Assembly: GCA_034190875.2 (NCBI GenBank)
Contig: CM067344.1
Location: 28,097,208 to 28,161,207 of the forward strand
Source of the DNA: Urechis unicinctus
Taxonomy: Eukaryota; Annelida; Polychaeta; Xenopneusta; Urechidae
DNA length: 64,000 bases
Direction of reading: 5' to 3'
Part shown: positions 12,630 to 27,595 of the stretch, piece after piece
Layout of the letters: each line of letters begins with the position of its first letter
How positions within the stretch are numbered: the stretch's first letter is position 1
Program-made: the position numbers and the translations under genes
The notes under the pieces: generated by a model
Databases searched by the model: none
The model's input: only the letters and a program-made list of their open reading frames with translations
Told to the model about the DNA's origin: nothing

Positions 12630-13140
12630 TCCCTTGGATCCTCACCACCTTGTTTGTCTGGATCCTCACCACCTTGTTGGTCTGGAACCTCACCACCTTG
12701 TTGGTCTGAGCCCCACCACCTTGATGGTCTGTATCCTCAACACTTTGTTGGTCTGGATCCTCACCACCTTGTTGGTCTGGATCCTCCCACTTTGTTGGTC
12801 TGAATCCTCAACACCTTGTTGGTCTTTATCCTCACCACCTTGTTGATCCTTATCCTCACCACCTTGTTGGTATGGATCCTCACCACCTTGTTGGTCTGGA
12901 TCCTCACCACCTTATTGGTCTTTATCCTCACCACCTTATTGGTCTGGATCCTCACCACCTTGTTGGTCTCGATCCTCACCACCTTGTTGGTCTGTATCCT
13001 CACCACCTTGTTGGTCTGTATCCTCAACACCTTGTTGGTCTGGATCCTCGCCAGCTTGTTGGTCTGGATCCTCACCACCTTGTTGGTCTGGATCCTCACC
13101 ACCTTGTTGGTTTGGATCCTCACTACCTTGTTGGTCCCTC
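12630..13140. repeat. Minisatellite, 24-bp unit, about 21 copies
   Basis: The unit GGATCCTCACCACCTTGTTG plus GTCT is repeated with few changes. Because 24 is a multiple of three, several frames stay open on both strands, giving eight-residue periodic ORFs (WILTTLLV on the plus strand, RIQTNKVV and GEDPDQQG on the minus). These are by-products of the repeat, not genes. Confidence 0.93.
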
Positions 13141-13299
13141 ATCCTCTCCTTCCTCTCTTCTTCTTACTTGATGTTAGTGACTGCCAGTTTCCTCAATTCT
13201 TCCTTTCTTTCGGTCTTCCCCCAAATCTCCCTTATTCTCCTCACTCACCCATACACTCTCACCCATCCTCATCATCTATCTCGTCCATCCTGATCATCG

Positions 13300-14640
13300 C
13301 TCTCTCCCATCCTCAGTATCCCTCTTTATCATCCTCAGTATCCCTCTTTACCATCCTCAGTATTCCTCTCACCAATACTCAGTATCCCTCTCGCCAATAC
13401 TCAGTATCCCTCCCACCCATACTCAGTATCCCTCTCACCTATACTCAGTATCCCTCTCGCCCACACTCAGTATCCCTCTCACCCATCCACAGTATCCCTC
13501 TCGCCCATACTCAGTATCCCTCCCACCCATACTCAGTATCCCTCTCACCCATCCACAGTATCCCTCTCGCCCATACTTAGTAACCCTCTCACCCATCCAC
13601 AGTATCCCTCTCGCCCATACTCAGTAACCCTCTCACCCATCCACAGTATCCCTCTCGCCCATACTTAGTAACCCTCTCACCCATCCACAGTATCCCTCTC
13701 GCCCATACTCAGTAACCCTCTCACCCATCCACAGTATCCCCCTCGCCCAGACTCAGTATCCCTCTCACCCATCCACAGTATCCCTCTCGCCCATACTCAG
13801 TATCCCTCTCACCCATCCACATTATCCCCCTCGCCCATACTCAGTATCCCTCTCATCCATCCACAGTATCCCTCTCGCCCATACTCAGTATCCCTCTCGC
13901 CCATCCTCAGTATCCCTCTTTACCATCCTCAGTATTCCTCTCGCCAATACTCAGTATCCCTCTCACCCATACTCAGTAGCCCTCTCACCATCCACAGTAT
14001 CCCTCACATCGATATTCAGTATCCCTCTCGCCAATACTCAGTATCCCTTTCACCTATTCTCAGTATCCCTCTCACCCATACTCAGTATCCCTCTCACCCA
14101 TACTCAGTATCCCTCTCACCCATACTCAGTATCCCTCTCACCCATACTCAGTATCCCTCTCAATACTCAGTATCCCTCCTCCCATACTCATATCCCTCTC
14201 CCATACTCAGTATCCCTCTCACCCATACTCAGTATCCCTCTCACCCATACTCAGTATCCCTCTCGCCCATACTCAGTATCCCTCTCACCCATACTCAGTA
14301 TCCCTCTCACCCATACTCAGTATCCCTCTCACCCATACTCAGTATCCCTCTCGCCCATACTCAGTATCCCTCTCTCACCCATACTCAGTATCCCTCTCAC
14401 CCATACTCAGTATCCCTCTTTACCATCCTCAGTATTCCTCTCGCCATCCACAGTATCCCTCACATCGATATTCAGTATCCCTCTCGCCAATACTCAGTAT
14501 CCCTTTCACCTATTCTCAGTATCCCTCTCGCCCATACTCAGTATCCCTCTCGCCCATACTCAGTATCCCTCTCGTCCATCATCAGTATCCCTCTCGCCCA
14601 TACTCAGTATCCCTCTCACCCATCCTTTGCATCCCTCTCC
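13300..14640. repeat. Large minisatellite, 22-bp unit, about 60 copies
   Basis: The unit CTCAGTATCCCTCTCACCCA plus TA dominates 1.3 kb, with subarrays using ATCCACAGTATCCC or AGTAACCC variants. A block of about 130 bp containing TTTACCATCCTCAGTATTCC and CACATCGATATTCAGTATCC appears twice, near 13918 and near 14418, showing a larger internal duplication. Confidence 0.93.
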
Positions 14641-15178
14641 CTCATCATCTCCACTCTTCCCCCATCATCTCCACCCCTCCCCCACCCCCCGCCCCATCAC
14701 TCCTATATTGCATTTCGCCTCAACTTTCAATCACCTCCATTGGACGCTTCGTCACGTTGTAGCATCATTCTAGCGCCCTATAAGCGTGGCTTCAGTAGCT
14801 CTTTAACTGATGACTGGTACCTTATGCGAGGTGCCTCTCGTGGCGCTAATGACCTCTGCAGCCACTCGCTTGCCTCGCTAGTAACTCGGCCACCCTGACA
14901 AATGGGGCATGCTTGCCGTCTTCCATGGTGATAAAGCCCCCATCGTCTTCCATCTTACGCTCGCCCTCAATGAGTTCATTATGAGGCCCTCTGGTCTCTC
15001 TTATACAGAAAGAAAAACCTCAATATCCTAACCACAAAATAAGAGACGTACCGACGGCGATAATGTCATCTTAAGGAAAATTATAATGGTCTATTTTTGT
15101 TGCAATCACAACCCTTGGTCCACAGCCACATATCCTTCATTATAACTATAGCCCGCCCACCTACACCCCCCTTTCTCG

Positions 15179-16555
<1,377 letters not shown>

Positions 16556-16909
16556 GAAGATTACTTGATTGTGATTATGATGATTATGATGACAATTAAG
16601 ATGATGTCGATTGAAACGATGCTGGCGGTAATGGTGATGATGAGTGTAGTAATGTTAATGATTTAATCATAATGAAGATGTACATGTTCATGATGATGAT
16701 GAGTGTAGTAATGTTAATGATTTTAATCATAATGAAGATAATGTTCATAATGAAGATGTACATGTTCATGATGATGATGATGGCTATGGTGATGATAACA
16801 TTGTCATGGCCACGGTGACGAAAGGACTTTGATGACGATGATGTCGACGACGACGAAAATGATGATTATGTTAATGAGAGTGATGATGATGATGATTATG
16901 ATGATGAAA

Positions 16910-16950
<41 letters not shown>
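16556..16950. repeat. Imperfect GAT/ATG microsatellite
   Basis: GATGAT triplets with interruptions extend about 400 bp, ending in a pure run near 16910-16950. A segment of about 50 bp (GATGAGTGTAGTAATGTTAA) is duplicated near 16640 and 16700. Confidence 0.85.
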
Positions 16951-19590
16951 AATGCGGTGGTTGTGGTGGTGAAGGGGTGAGATTCTGTAACAAAGCTTGT
17001 CAGCTGCCCTATTCCAGCTTTGTCATACGGCATAGCGACTTGCTAGACAGCTTAACAGAAGCACGACGTATACCCTCTCTCCATCTCGACGGGCTTACCA
17101 TACAACTCTCCAGTACTGACACCGCATATTCTCCGCACCTGGTCTCAACACGCCACACGACATCGAACGCAACATTCACCATTCACAATCATTCACACCT
17201 GTCTCTATTGTCTCGACAGAATCATAACATGCCGCACACCCGGGTTACCTACCTAACCCCATTCATTGTTTTCTTGCTAATTGGGTGATTATGGCAGAGA
17301 GGACAACTAAATATATAGAAGCTTTCCAAGCAAAGTTTACCTCTGATATAAACCTGGATGGGCTTTGGGATAACGGATGAATATCATGGAAATGAATAAG
17401 ACATTAGCCTTCACGAGAAGTCGTTACCGGGAATAAGGAATGAGTTTATGTACGCAATCCCTAACTTGGAAGAGATCTTGCGTTAGATACATCAATTATG
17501 ACAGACCCATCAATCACAATTATGGTTATCCAAATTTAAACTGTTGCTGCTCATTGAAAACTCACTGCCAAGTAAAAACCATTCATCTTGAACTGATATT
17601 GTCTGGTTTGTGATTAAAGACACTTCTAGTCGTAGTTATCAGCAGCTTTTGTCAGTCAATACGAGCTCCAGACGTCCCGTCATTGAAGGTGCGTACGTCG
17701 TCTCGCCAGGTTTAACGTCAGTTACAGGGGGAATCATCCATCTCCTCCCTTAGTCGCGCAGCACCCGCCCGTCACCCCAAGCCCACTTGTAACGTCCGTC
17801 ACGCCCGCTGTTCAGTCAACTGTGACGGATGACGGAGATCCGTCCGTAAAAGACGCGCTCTGTTTGCCACCTGTTATTGATCTCACGCGGGGAGATAGAA
17901 CATCAGAACGCATCTCCTAACGTCCCTAATGGAACACTCTCCACCTCATTGATGCAACGCGTCACGTGCCGTGCAGTGCTTCCTGTCAAATATGCTGAGT
18001 CCGCCAAGGAATTGACGTGAAACATGGCGTAATTACACTAAAACTACACTAGGCCATGTGGAAGGTTTGAGCACTTTGAGTGTTTTCATGAATAATTCCT
18101 GGGACTTCCGTCGAGCTACAAGCGATTTCTCTCGCCTTGTTTGTGGACGCGGCTCACAGCAACTCCACCCCCTCCCGTCACGTGACTTTAGAATGGTGGA
18201 TGGGGCGGAGCGACACCATTATAGGTTTCACTTCATTAAGGGGCACAACTCATTGAGTAATAAGCATACTGGGCGATAAAACATGTTGAATGTTAACTGG
18301 TGTGCCTGGAACTGGTAGTGCCAGGCGGTTCGTGTCTGGCGATGTGCGCACAGCTCCCAGCACACAGCGTACGACTCACTGCGCACCACGGACGAGATAA
18401 GTACGTTATACTCCCCGCGCCTACAGCGTTTTAGCATGTCACAGACGGTCTTATTCCATCAAACTATACATGTCACAGGCAGTATTATTCCATTAGCCTG
18501 TCTCTGTGTACTCCCTAATTGCATTAGCGTCACATGGCCCCGTGATGGACGCCTTGGCTGTGATGGGATGAGACTGCGAGCTAATTCGACTAATAAGTGC
18601 AGTGCGTCAGGTCCGACATAACAGTCTCCTAGCTTATTAGGATAAAAATCATGAAGGTACTGCACGGTACACTGGAACAGTCAGAGATACGCCGCACCAG
18701 CGGGTAGACTGGATACTTTATAATGGACGTAGGGTTCTTACGGGCAAGCGGGCGTATTTACGCCCAGCAGGAAGTTAGTTGGTAAATGCAGGTTCTGCGC
18801 AGATGATGAAACGTCTTGATAATCGACGGTGAATAAGGACCAATGAGGTATTCCGAAAAACTCAACTGAACTTATTGAAATGATTACCGCCATGCACGGG
18901 CCATCGTCATTGGTGCTACTCTCGAGAAAAAAAACACCTTACTAAAACCTTATCACATTATGATAAGTGTAATCTACGTGACGGTCCCATAAAACATCCC
19001 CACATTATCCACAGAGAAAGGCTACGTGAAACATACTCTAGATGGGTTACACAGAATGGATTTGTTCCACATGTGAGAGAAGGGTGACATAGCATGTGTC
19101 TGTGTCACATTTATGGATTGGGTGACACAGGACGAGCCTGTGTCATCTATGCAGGATGAGTGACGTAGGATGAGCCTTTATCACACACGTAAGATGGATG
19201 ACATATCGAGATGAGTGACGCAGGACGAGCCTGTGTCATATTTATAGAACAACATCAAACAGAGTGTCAGTCTCAGAGGATGACATAACACCAGCTCCTA
19301 TACACGGCAAAACAATTTAGACCGGATGCTGGTGGAATCGAGTACGTTTCGCCAATGCATTACGCTAGGTTGTAATTAATTCGGAATCCTTAGAAAAGTA
19401 GAGCGGCAGCGAGTCCCCAGTCCTAGGGGCACAGTCAACTGACTCGGTCTCCATTGATAACGTATTCATTATGCAAGTAATGTGATGCATCGTGTGTTAT
19501 ATGGCACTCACAAGTTACAAAAATAGATGTTCTGGTTAATGGGTTAGAGGCAGAATGTTTCCATATGCCCTCAATAATGTGGCATAAAGC
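16951..19590. other. No gene supported; weak decayed repeat at 19075-19260
   Basis: Only short ORFs without domain features. Around 19075-19260, motifs such as GACGAGCCTGTGTCAT recur three or four times with poor conservation, probably a heavily decayed minisatellite. Confidence 0.4.
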
Positions 19591-20290
19591 TGCTAGGTAG
19601 CCCGTATCCACATCAAAGAGTCATAAGCTGTGCATGTTTATCTGTCTATGTTGAAATAGCATTAAAAAGTATGATGGTTATGTGGCTACATTGAAGTGTC
19701 ATGAAAACTGTGTGTTGGTCTCTGTCCAAAGAAAAGTGTGCGTTTGTGTCTTTATATATTAAAGTATTTTGGTTATGTGTTCGTTTCTGTCCAAATTATA
19801 GGTTCGTGTTTGCCTGTTTACATATTTAAAATGCCTTAAAACTGTTAAAGTTCCTTTAAGTTTGTCTCTTTCCTCATCAAAGTATCCTGCAACTGTCACT
19901 TCCTACTCGGTGCCAATGAAAGCCACCAGTTTGTGTCTGTCGACATCAAATTGTCATAAGTTATGTATTTGTTGTTGTCCACACTAAATGTCATCAAATG
20001 CATTTATCTGTCTAAATTAATGTGTCATACAACTGTGGGATTGTTTGAGTCAACATCAAAGTCTGTGATTATCTCTCTATCCACGAAAAGATATATATTA
20101 AAACTGTATTTGTATCTATGTCCTGTGAATCTCTCTCTGTCTAAACTAAAGCGTTCTGAAACTAATAGATCGCCTTCGCCCACATTAAATTGAAATGAAA
20201 GTGTGTTTGTCTGCGCCCACACTGAAGTGTCGTTCAATTATTTGTTTGTCTCTGTCCACACCAAAGTGTCATACAATTATGTATTTGGCC
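19590..20290. repeat. Strongly decayed minisatellite, about 45-50-bp unit
   Basis: Motifs of the type GTCTCTGTCCACACCAAAGT followed by GTCATACAACTGT recur through about 700 bp with substitutions and length changes. The rightmost copies, nearest the GT array, are the best conserved. Confidence 0.6.
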
Positions 20291-20333
20291 GTCCAAAATA
20301 AACAGTAATAGGCTGTGTGGTAATCTCTGCCCA

Positions 20334-20491
<158 letters not shown>

Positions 20492-22880
20492 TGTAGGTGC
20501 GTATTTCATTCTGGTTCAAGAGCATGACGTGTATACCATGGCTGCACACGCGCATGTCGTAAGCAGCATTCGATGCACTAGCTTACGTGACGTCAATCAA
20601 CGATCCCGGCAAATGACGCTCGTTTTCGACAGAGGGTATCCATGTTTTTCGCAATGCAAACTCACAATGCAATGTCACTTATTCGCTGGAAGCAATAAAT
20701 AAAAGTCGTTTTGTACGCAAACACCACCAACGCAAAAATAGTACTTATCACTGGGTGTGTGGATCTAACAGCACAGAAACATTGCATTTGCCAGCGTTAG
20801 TGTGGCAGAAGAGGCGATCAACATCGTCATGGGAAACAAAAAATCATCGCTGGCAGCTAATGGGTGGCGGGCGAAGTGACGAAGAGGGTGTGGTCGGGGT
20901 TGTGTGGGGTGCGGGGCATCGCAGCACCCATTCCAGAACAGAATGAGCCTAACTCTCCCTGCGTGATAGACCAACACGGCTTGGTAAGACACCGTCCTCT
21001 AGATCGTGTGGAGTGTGTGGGGTGTGTTTGTGTGTGAGTGTGTGTGGGGCGGGGGGGTGGGGGGGGGGGGTAGAGGGTGCCTTTGCTTCAAATGCTCATA
21101 GTTGCCTGATAGATTTACGCTGATACGATCACCAACCATAGTATACATGAGTATGGATGGTACATAGAGTAAGTGTGAATAAATCGTAGGTTGATTAAGG
21201 GATATGTGGTGGGGGCGGGGTGGGGTGGGGCAAGGGAGGGGGGTGCATGGGGCGTCCCTCCCCCCATGCCGAACTATAGGCCATGATGGCCACATCCTGG
21301 AATCAGGGGAAGGGAGTCGATAAGTTGTTGTGATGTGTCGTGGTAGTTGATGTGTGTCGACCAGCATAGGCCGCCTAATCACACATATCCGTCTTGCTCT
21401 TTCCTCGCTCTCATTCCAAACAGAGCCTGCACCCAGCCTAAATAGCTCTGACCTCTTATGGAAGTAGGGAGGGGAGCCGGAAACTCTTCAAGTGATAGGG
21501 AAGGTAGTGTAGAGGACCCAGCCATTAAGTTAGCCAGGAGAGGTCGTGCAAATGAAATCAATACAGCGCGCCTGTCGTCTGGTGGCGCTGCCGGACATCC
21601 GTGCATTCTGAGTGGACCATTAGTGGAGAGGTGGGCGCTTTTTACGCGTCCTCACCCGGAATACTGATAGCACCCACCGGCAGCCGCTCGTGGAGGGAGT
21701 GCCGTAACCTGGGCTGCTTCAGAGACAAACAGAGATTCCGCTCTACAAATGCACAGTCCAAGGCATAAGTCTGAGAGATTCATGTTTCCCTAATTTAATA
21801 GTAAGCATCGATGTCATAGGAATAAGCACAGTTGAAGTGTAAGGTTACAAGTAGGGTTATAGATCGTGACAGAGGCGAGGGTGTGATGCTATCTGGACCT
21901 GAGGTCACACGACCTTTGTACCGTAAGACCTATAAAGAGAGATTAGTAGGTGAGGGAGCCACTCGCAAATAGTCCAGTGCCACGATACGGGAGAGCCCCG
22001 CCGCATGGCGCGGGTGATAAAGGCGGTGAGTGAAGATAGGCAACGTACGCTGGCTGAATACGCTACGGCATCCATTTATTCTATCATACACGCCAGCCAG
22101 GGCTATTTTTAATGTCTGATAGCATAAGTGAATGTGGTTGGAATACTAGCGATCGCATTGCGGCGCTTGTTGCGGGTGAGAACATGACGATAGTTGAAAT
22201 ATCGGATATTTTATATGAGTGAGCTGTTTTAACATCGCTCCTGGCCAATAGATTCATTTCATATTCAACCAAACTTACTGATCCGCTCATTCAATGTCAT
22301 CTTAGGCTGTATTGGAAATAAGAAATGCATAATCATCTACGCTCCCCAACCCTCCTCATAGACACATGCAGACACCCGAAACCCCCCCCCCCCCACCCCA
22401 AGTATCATGGCATGTGGCAGGCGCCATCAAGATCCGCATTTGTAGGGAGTAGGGATTTTCCAAATAAGTCGTCTTCTTGTTGAGAAGATCGATTGCGATA
22501 GATAGAGTATATTTGTAGTCAGACATTTCAATAGCAAAACATACACTTTGATAATTTTGACAAATTCCAACTGCTCCAGTTACAGTCATATGCGTCACCC
22601 CGACCAATTAAGTTACCCAGTAGCGCCCTATTTCCTTTTCCCTTAAAATACAGTGACTTCATCCATTAAGAAGAAACTTTGCCCGGGAGAATAAGTCAGA
22701 AGCAGATGCGCAGTTGTATCCCGGTCGTATAGCCTCGCAGTGACTAAACTGTATTTCAGCAACCAACATTGCTTGCCGTATCCCCGAATTGACGTCTGGT
22801 TCAAATTGAGCAGAACCCTGTTTCACTAATTCTGTTTAAGGCAACGAGCAGTGATGTGGATATGTCAATTATCACAAGAA
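20492..22880. other. No gene supported; G-rich tracts at about 21040-21070 and 21207-21255
   Basis: Two G-rich tracts on the plus strand contain several runs of four or more G and could form quadruplexes. Otherwise the ORFs here are short and show no domain character. Confidence 0.4.
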
Positions 22881-23110
22881 GTCAGAAATTATGTCCCGTC
22901 TCACGAGTGGTCAGAAATCACGTCAAATATAACGAATAGTAAGAAATCACGTCAGAAATCACGACTCATTTCATGAGTGGTCGGAACTCATGTGACATCA
23001 CAGAAGTGGTCAGACAAATTGTTACATCTCAGGAGTGGTCAGAAATCACGTCACATCCAAGAAGTGGTCAGAAATCCCTTGTCATCACACGAATGGTCAG
23101 GAATCACTTC
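22880..23110. repeat. Decayed minisatellite, about 30-bp unit
   Basis: Copies of AGTGGTCAGAAATCACGTCA followed by CATCACAG-like sequence recur about seven times with moderate divergence. Confidence 0.7.
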
Positions 23111-23692
23111 TCAATTTAACCTACGGGCACTACCACAAACGTTCTCATTATCGAGACTCGCTACTTGTAACATCGTCTCGTCAAGTACTCTCATCACCAG
23201 GTACTCTGCGCGCGAATTCTTTGACCATTATCCGCCTGTCTCATATTCCCACACTCCTTATCAACGCATATGAGGTAGTTTACCACAAACCTTCCCTTAT
23301 TATGCTATGATATACCGCGAACACAGACATAACATTTGCGAGTCTCAGGCTGGTCATGAAATACCGTGCAACTTAATGCCAACTCCGCGCTCACCCATTA
23401 AAAGCCACTTTCTATGAAAGATTTCACCCGTGTCTGTTCCATCCAAATTTTCGACAGAGAGGCAATACATTTATAAACTCTTATTTTCTTCTTTTGCAAA
23501 AACAGTCCCCCTTGCCATTACCATGTAACCATGGTGACTGTGAATGGAAGGGCAGCTGCATGGGAGCATCATTGCCGTGCCCAACGCCATTCTTAGCCTG
23601 GCTTACTAAGCTGTTAGTGTAGTTTATGTACTCATATTCCTTTGGTTATGGCCATTCGTCATTTAATGTCACCGTGATCAGCTAGCAGGACC

Positions 23693-23968
23693 ATGTTCCA
23701 GCGCCTTATGCCACAAATCCTGCGGGAGACGGAACGCCCTCGCTATCTTTCAGCGCATCTTACAGCTTCTCCAGCTTCTGTATCTTTCACACGTAAAAAT
23801 CTAGGCAGGCTGTCGAGCTTTACGCCACAATACCAGGGTTACAGCACGCGTCGTCGTAAGTCGCGAGAAAGTGGTGTCATCGAAGACGCGGCCGACCCCG
23901 AGAAGGGCTATTACTATAAAGGCGTCGGGGGTACATTACAGCGCCTGAGACATCATATGCTGGCATAA
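23693..23968 (+). CDS. Unassigned small ORF, 91 residues
   Basis: An ATG in fair context (GGACCATGT) opens a 91-residue frame whose N-terminal part is rich in Arg, Ser and Leu with few acidic residues, resembling a mitochondrial presequence, and ends with an ordinary mixed segment (EDAADPEKGYYYKG). I do not recognise a family. It is free of simple repeats, unlike most ORFs in this part of the window. It may equally be chance. Confidence 0.18.
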   Translation: MFQRLMPQILRETERPRYLSAHLTASPASVSFTRKNLGRLSSFTPQYQGYSTRRRKSRESGVIEDAADPEKGYYYKGVGGTLQRLRHHMLA

Positions 23969-24289
23969 CGCGACCACATCCATCATAGTCATGTGACAGG
24001 CTGTCATTCTGCATTACTATGGCGTGCCTAGACTACCACCCGCTGCATCCCCGCTAATCTCACCCTACAGGACGCCGTAGTGCTGTGACGCACGACCCAG
24101 CGGCCGCTACGTAGCGCCGCTAACTACAACACTCTCCAGTGTCTTGGCTTCAGTAGCCGTTAATCAGCATGCCTTCTTCCTAATGCACTCATATACAATC
24201 ACTCATGGCCACTTCCGTGTGGCTGGGTTTTAAGTGGGCACCTGACACTATTCAGGCCTAATATAGTCACGTTGTCAAGCGTAAATAAG

Positions 24290-25075
24290 GTGAAAAATGG
24301 GGGAGAGTGTACAAATGGGTGAGTCAATGAATGGGTTAGTGTTTACCGGAGCGAACAAATGGGTGAGTCAGTGAATGAGTTAGTGTTTGCGGAAGTGAAC
24401 AAATGGGTGAGTCAATGAATGAGTTGGTGTTTACCGGAGCGAACAAATGGGTGAGTCAGTGAATGAGTTGGTGTTTGCGGAAGTGAACAAATGGGTGAGT
24501 CAGTGAATGAGTTGGTGTTTGCGGAAGTGAACAAATGGGTGAGTCAATGAATGAGTTGGTGTTTGCGGAAGTGAACAAATGGGTGAGTCAATGAAAGAGT
24601 TGGTGTTTGCGGAAGTGAACAAATGGGTGAGTCAATGAATGAGTTGGTGTTTGCGGAAGTGAACAAATGGGTGAGTCAATGAATGAGTTGGTGTTTGCGG
24701 AAGTGAACAAATGGGTGAGTCAATGAATGAGTTGGTGTTTGCGGAAGTGAACAAATGGGTGAGTCAATGAATGAGTTGGTGTTTGCGGAAGTGAACAAAT
24801 GGGTGAGTCAATGAATGAGTTGGTGTTTGCGGAAGTGAACAAATGGGTGAGTCAATGAAAGAGTTTGGTGTTTGCGGAAGTGAACAAATGGGTGAGTCAA
24901 TGAATGAGTTGGTGTTTGCGGAAGTGAACAAATGGGTGAGTCAATGAATGAGTTGGTGTTTGCGGAAGTGAACAAATGGGTGAGTCAATGAATGAGTTGG
25001 TGTTTGCGGAAGTGAACAAATGGGTGAGTCAATGAATGAGTCGGTGTTTGCGGACGCGAACAAATGAGTCCCCCT
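24290..25075. repeat. Minisatellite, 44-bp unit, about 17 copies
   Basis: The unit GAACAAATGGGTGAGTCAAT plus GAATGAGTTGGTGTTTGCGGAAGT is very homogeneous. Left-edge copies differ more (GTTTACCGGAGC), and single copies carry AAAGAGTT. High uniformity suggests recent expansion. Confidence 0.95.
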
Positions 25076-25094
25076 ACTCCTTGACAACTTAACC

Positions 25095-25400
25095 CTCTCT
25101 TCGCCGCGACACAACATTACAACATTACCCTTTATTCACCGCTATACAACATTACCCTCCATTCGCAGCTACACAACATTGCAACATTATCCTCTATTCA
25201 CTGCTATACAACATTACCCTCCATTCGTCGCTACACAACATTACAATTTTACCCTCTATTCACCGCTATACAACATCACAACATTACCCTCTATTCACCG
25301 CTATACAACATTACAACATTACCCTCCATTCGCTGCTATACAACATCACAACATTATATTCACCGCTATACAACATTACCCTCTATTCGCCGCTTCACAG
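25095..25400. repeat. Minisatellite, irregular 25-37-bp unit
   Basis: ACAACATTACCCTCTATTCA plus CCGCTAT repeats with frequent insertion of a second ACAACATTAC block, giving two unit lengths. It follows the 44-bp array directly. Confidence 0.85.
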
Positions 25401-27595
25401 CCATACCCCCCATCCCACATTCCATGATATCATTATGACGAAAACGCTTCATTCACCCCAACTCCAAAACGCCCTCGCACTAATTACTTCTTCCCACCTC
25501 GTGGACAACTCAATTCACCGCGGCAAACAACATGACCGCCTGGCGACCATTTTTAAATACCCGCTGTTCCTGCCAGCCTGATTAACGGCCGCGTATGAGC
25601 GTATAACGCCTTGTCAGTTTTCTTTCTAATTACGCAGCGCGCGCTGCAATGTGTGACTCTGCATCGCGTCATGCACAGTCGATTCTCGTGTGCATTATCT
25701 GGAAACGGCTCGGTGATGCTTTGTTTGCAACCTCGACGAACGCCATAAACCGATGGCGGTCATCTTCTTAGAAGCTTAATAAACGACCCACTACGGGCAT
25801 CAAACAGCTTAATGGTATTCATAACGCCACCGCCTGGCTGTCCATCGCCAAAGAAATGCAAATGCGAGGGAATATATTTACATATAACCTTTTATCACGG
25901 CAGGCGGCTGGTGTGTGGCGGTGGAGATTAGCATGGCCGAGTCATCAACTTACGTACGCGAGTAGCCGGTGTCAACCACCGAACGCTCCCCACACCGACA
26001 GATATGCGCATGCTGATTCAAGCCAGACACACAGATATAGTCGGATCCAATGCGTTTTATGCAACCTCCAATGGATCCCCAACCGAAAACTGATAGAAGC
26101 TGTTAGTTTTATGAAACCCAGCTGGCATATATTAATTGTTGACTATCTGCTTCAGTGATCCTGCTTGGCATCAAGAGGGACGTGTGCATCAGCGTGGTAC
26201 TTGGTGGAACCAACCCAAATGAAAATAAGACTCCCTTGGAATCCCGCTAAAATGATAAATCTGACAAACACAATTGGTAATGCAAATGCTGTGATTAAGG
26301 CGTTATGCTCGACAGACAATCTATAACACACGTCTCGCTGCATTGTCGGTCTCATATTAAGATACATAGTGGCACGCACCTCCAGCGGGTCCCCCATGTG
26401 ACGTCATCACGGTCAGTAACAGCATGAGCCAGAGGGAAGCTGGAACTCCTGACCAGCATGCAAGGTAATGTCCATAAGTCAGGCCTCTAGCGCCCACACC
26501 ACACGCCATGTTCACCCACGACTGTCTCAGGCCAGTAACAATCAAAATATATCCCAAGTCAATCACTGCTGCCACGAAGCACTCAAGTAGGTCGCTCTCT
26601 GTTGACTTCTTAGCTTTTGTCGGAAGTGTGACAGTCGCTCATTGTAAGTTGTACGAGGAACCTAGAGCACCTCTATGCATTCGCCAATCTGCTGCTGCTG
26701 CTGCTGCTGCTAGCGACGCGGCATATCATGCCAGCATACGCGCTACATCACCGCTACGCTAGTAGTGTCGGGCGGCCGTAGCAGCTTGGCCGTCAGGACC
26801 AGTGGCGCAGGGCCGCCCCGGGGGCTGGGTTAGGGGTGGCGGGTGGCGGGCGGGTATCGCAGCAAGGGAGGCGGGGTATATAAGGGTGGTTATTCTGCCC
26901 CCTAGCGGCACGGAGGTCTTGGGAGTAGTTGGCGCTATTACCTGGTAATTCACCTAGCAGAGCCGAGATGATAACACCTCATCTAGAGTCCCCGTCACGA
27001 TTCATGTGCATCTACTGCTAGGATAGGCCGCAACAAGTTTTACACAACTTGTCAGAAACTAGCTCCACCTCGTGGCAAATTATCTCGGTGTAAGTCACGC
27101 CACAGAAGAGAGACGGTCAGGCACATTCAGACGAATAAGGTTTTTGTAAATTACAGTTTAACTGCAGATGTCAACTGCATGAGAGTAGGGTGGGAATGGA
27201 AGTGGGGGGGGGGGGTGAAGGGGGGATGGATATGTGGTGAAGGTGCTTGAAAAAATGGGTACGTGTGGTGCAGGTGTCCGGAAATGGGTGCTTGCAGTGC
27301 AGGTTCTGGGGCTATACCTGCCCCTGGTCGCTGCATGTTTGGCGCATGCGCATGCTAGTGCAAGCACTGCATGGAACTCGGCATAGTCACTGCGAAGGGA
27401 CCGCAATTATCATTGAATGACGATTCAGAAACACTGTAGTCAGAGGTATTGACAGCCATCGATTTCTGCAGCAATTACTTGGCTAACTAACCACCGGCTC
27501 CAGAAAGAGACACGGAGGGCTGGTAAAATCGTTGCTATTCTTCTAAAGATGTTGTGATTCAAATGACCAAGCAGTACAGTACAGACAGTGGGGTG
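25401..27595. other. No gene supported; CTG run and G-rich tract
   Basis: A short (CTG)n run lies at 26691-26711. A G-rich tract at about 26820-26854 has seven runs of two to four G. Overlapping hydrophobic minus-strand ORFs at 26152-26575 were considered but have no recognisable family. Confidence 0.4.

Noticed and set aside
12816-13580. 254-residue ORF, hydrophobic at first then Ser/Pro-rich
   Set aside because: It lies entirely in the 24-bp and 22-bp arrays; its length comes from the repeat unit.
10695-14640. Regularly spaced arrays that superficially resemble CRISPR arrays
   Set aside because: Units abut head to tail without unique spacers, there are no cas genes, and the DNA is eukaryotic. 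They are minisatellites.
26152-26575. Overlapping hydrophobic minus-strand ORFs of 72 and 81 residues
   Set aside because: Composition resembles a membrane protein, but no family, splice pairing or neighbouring exons could be found.
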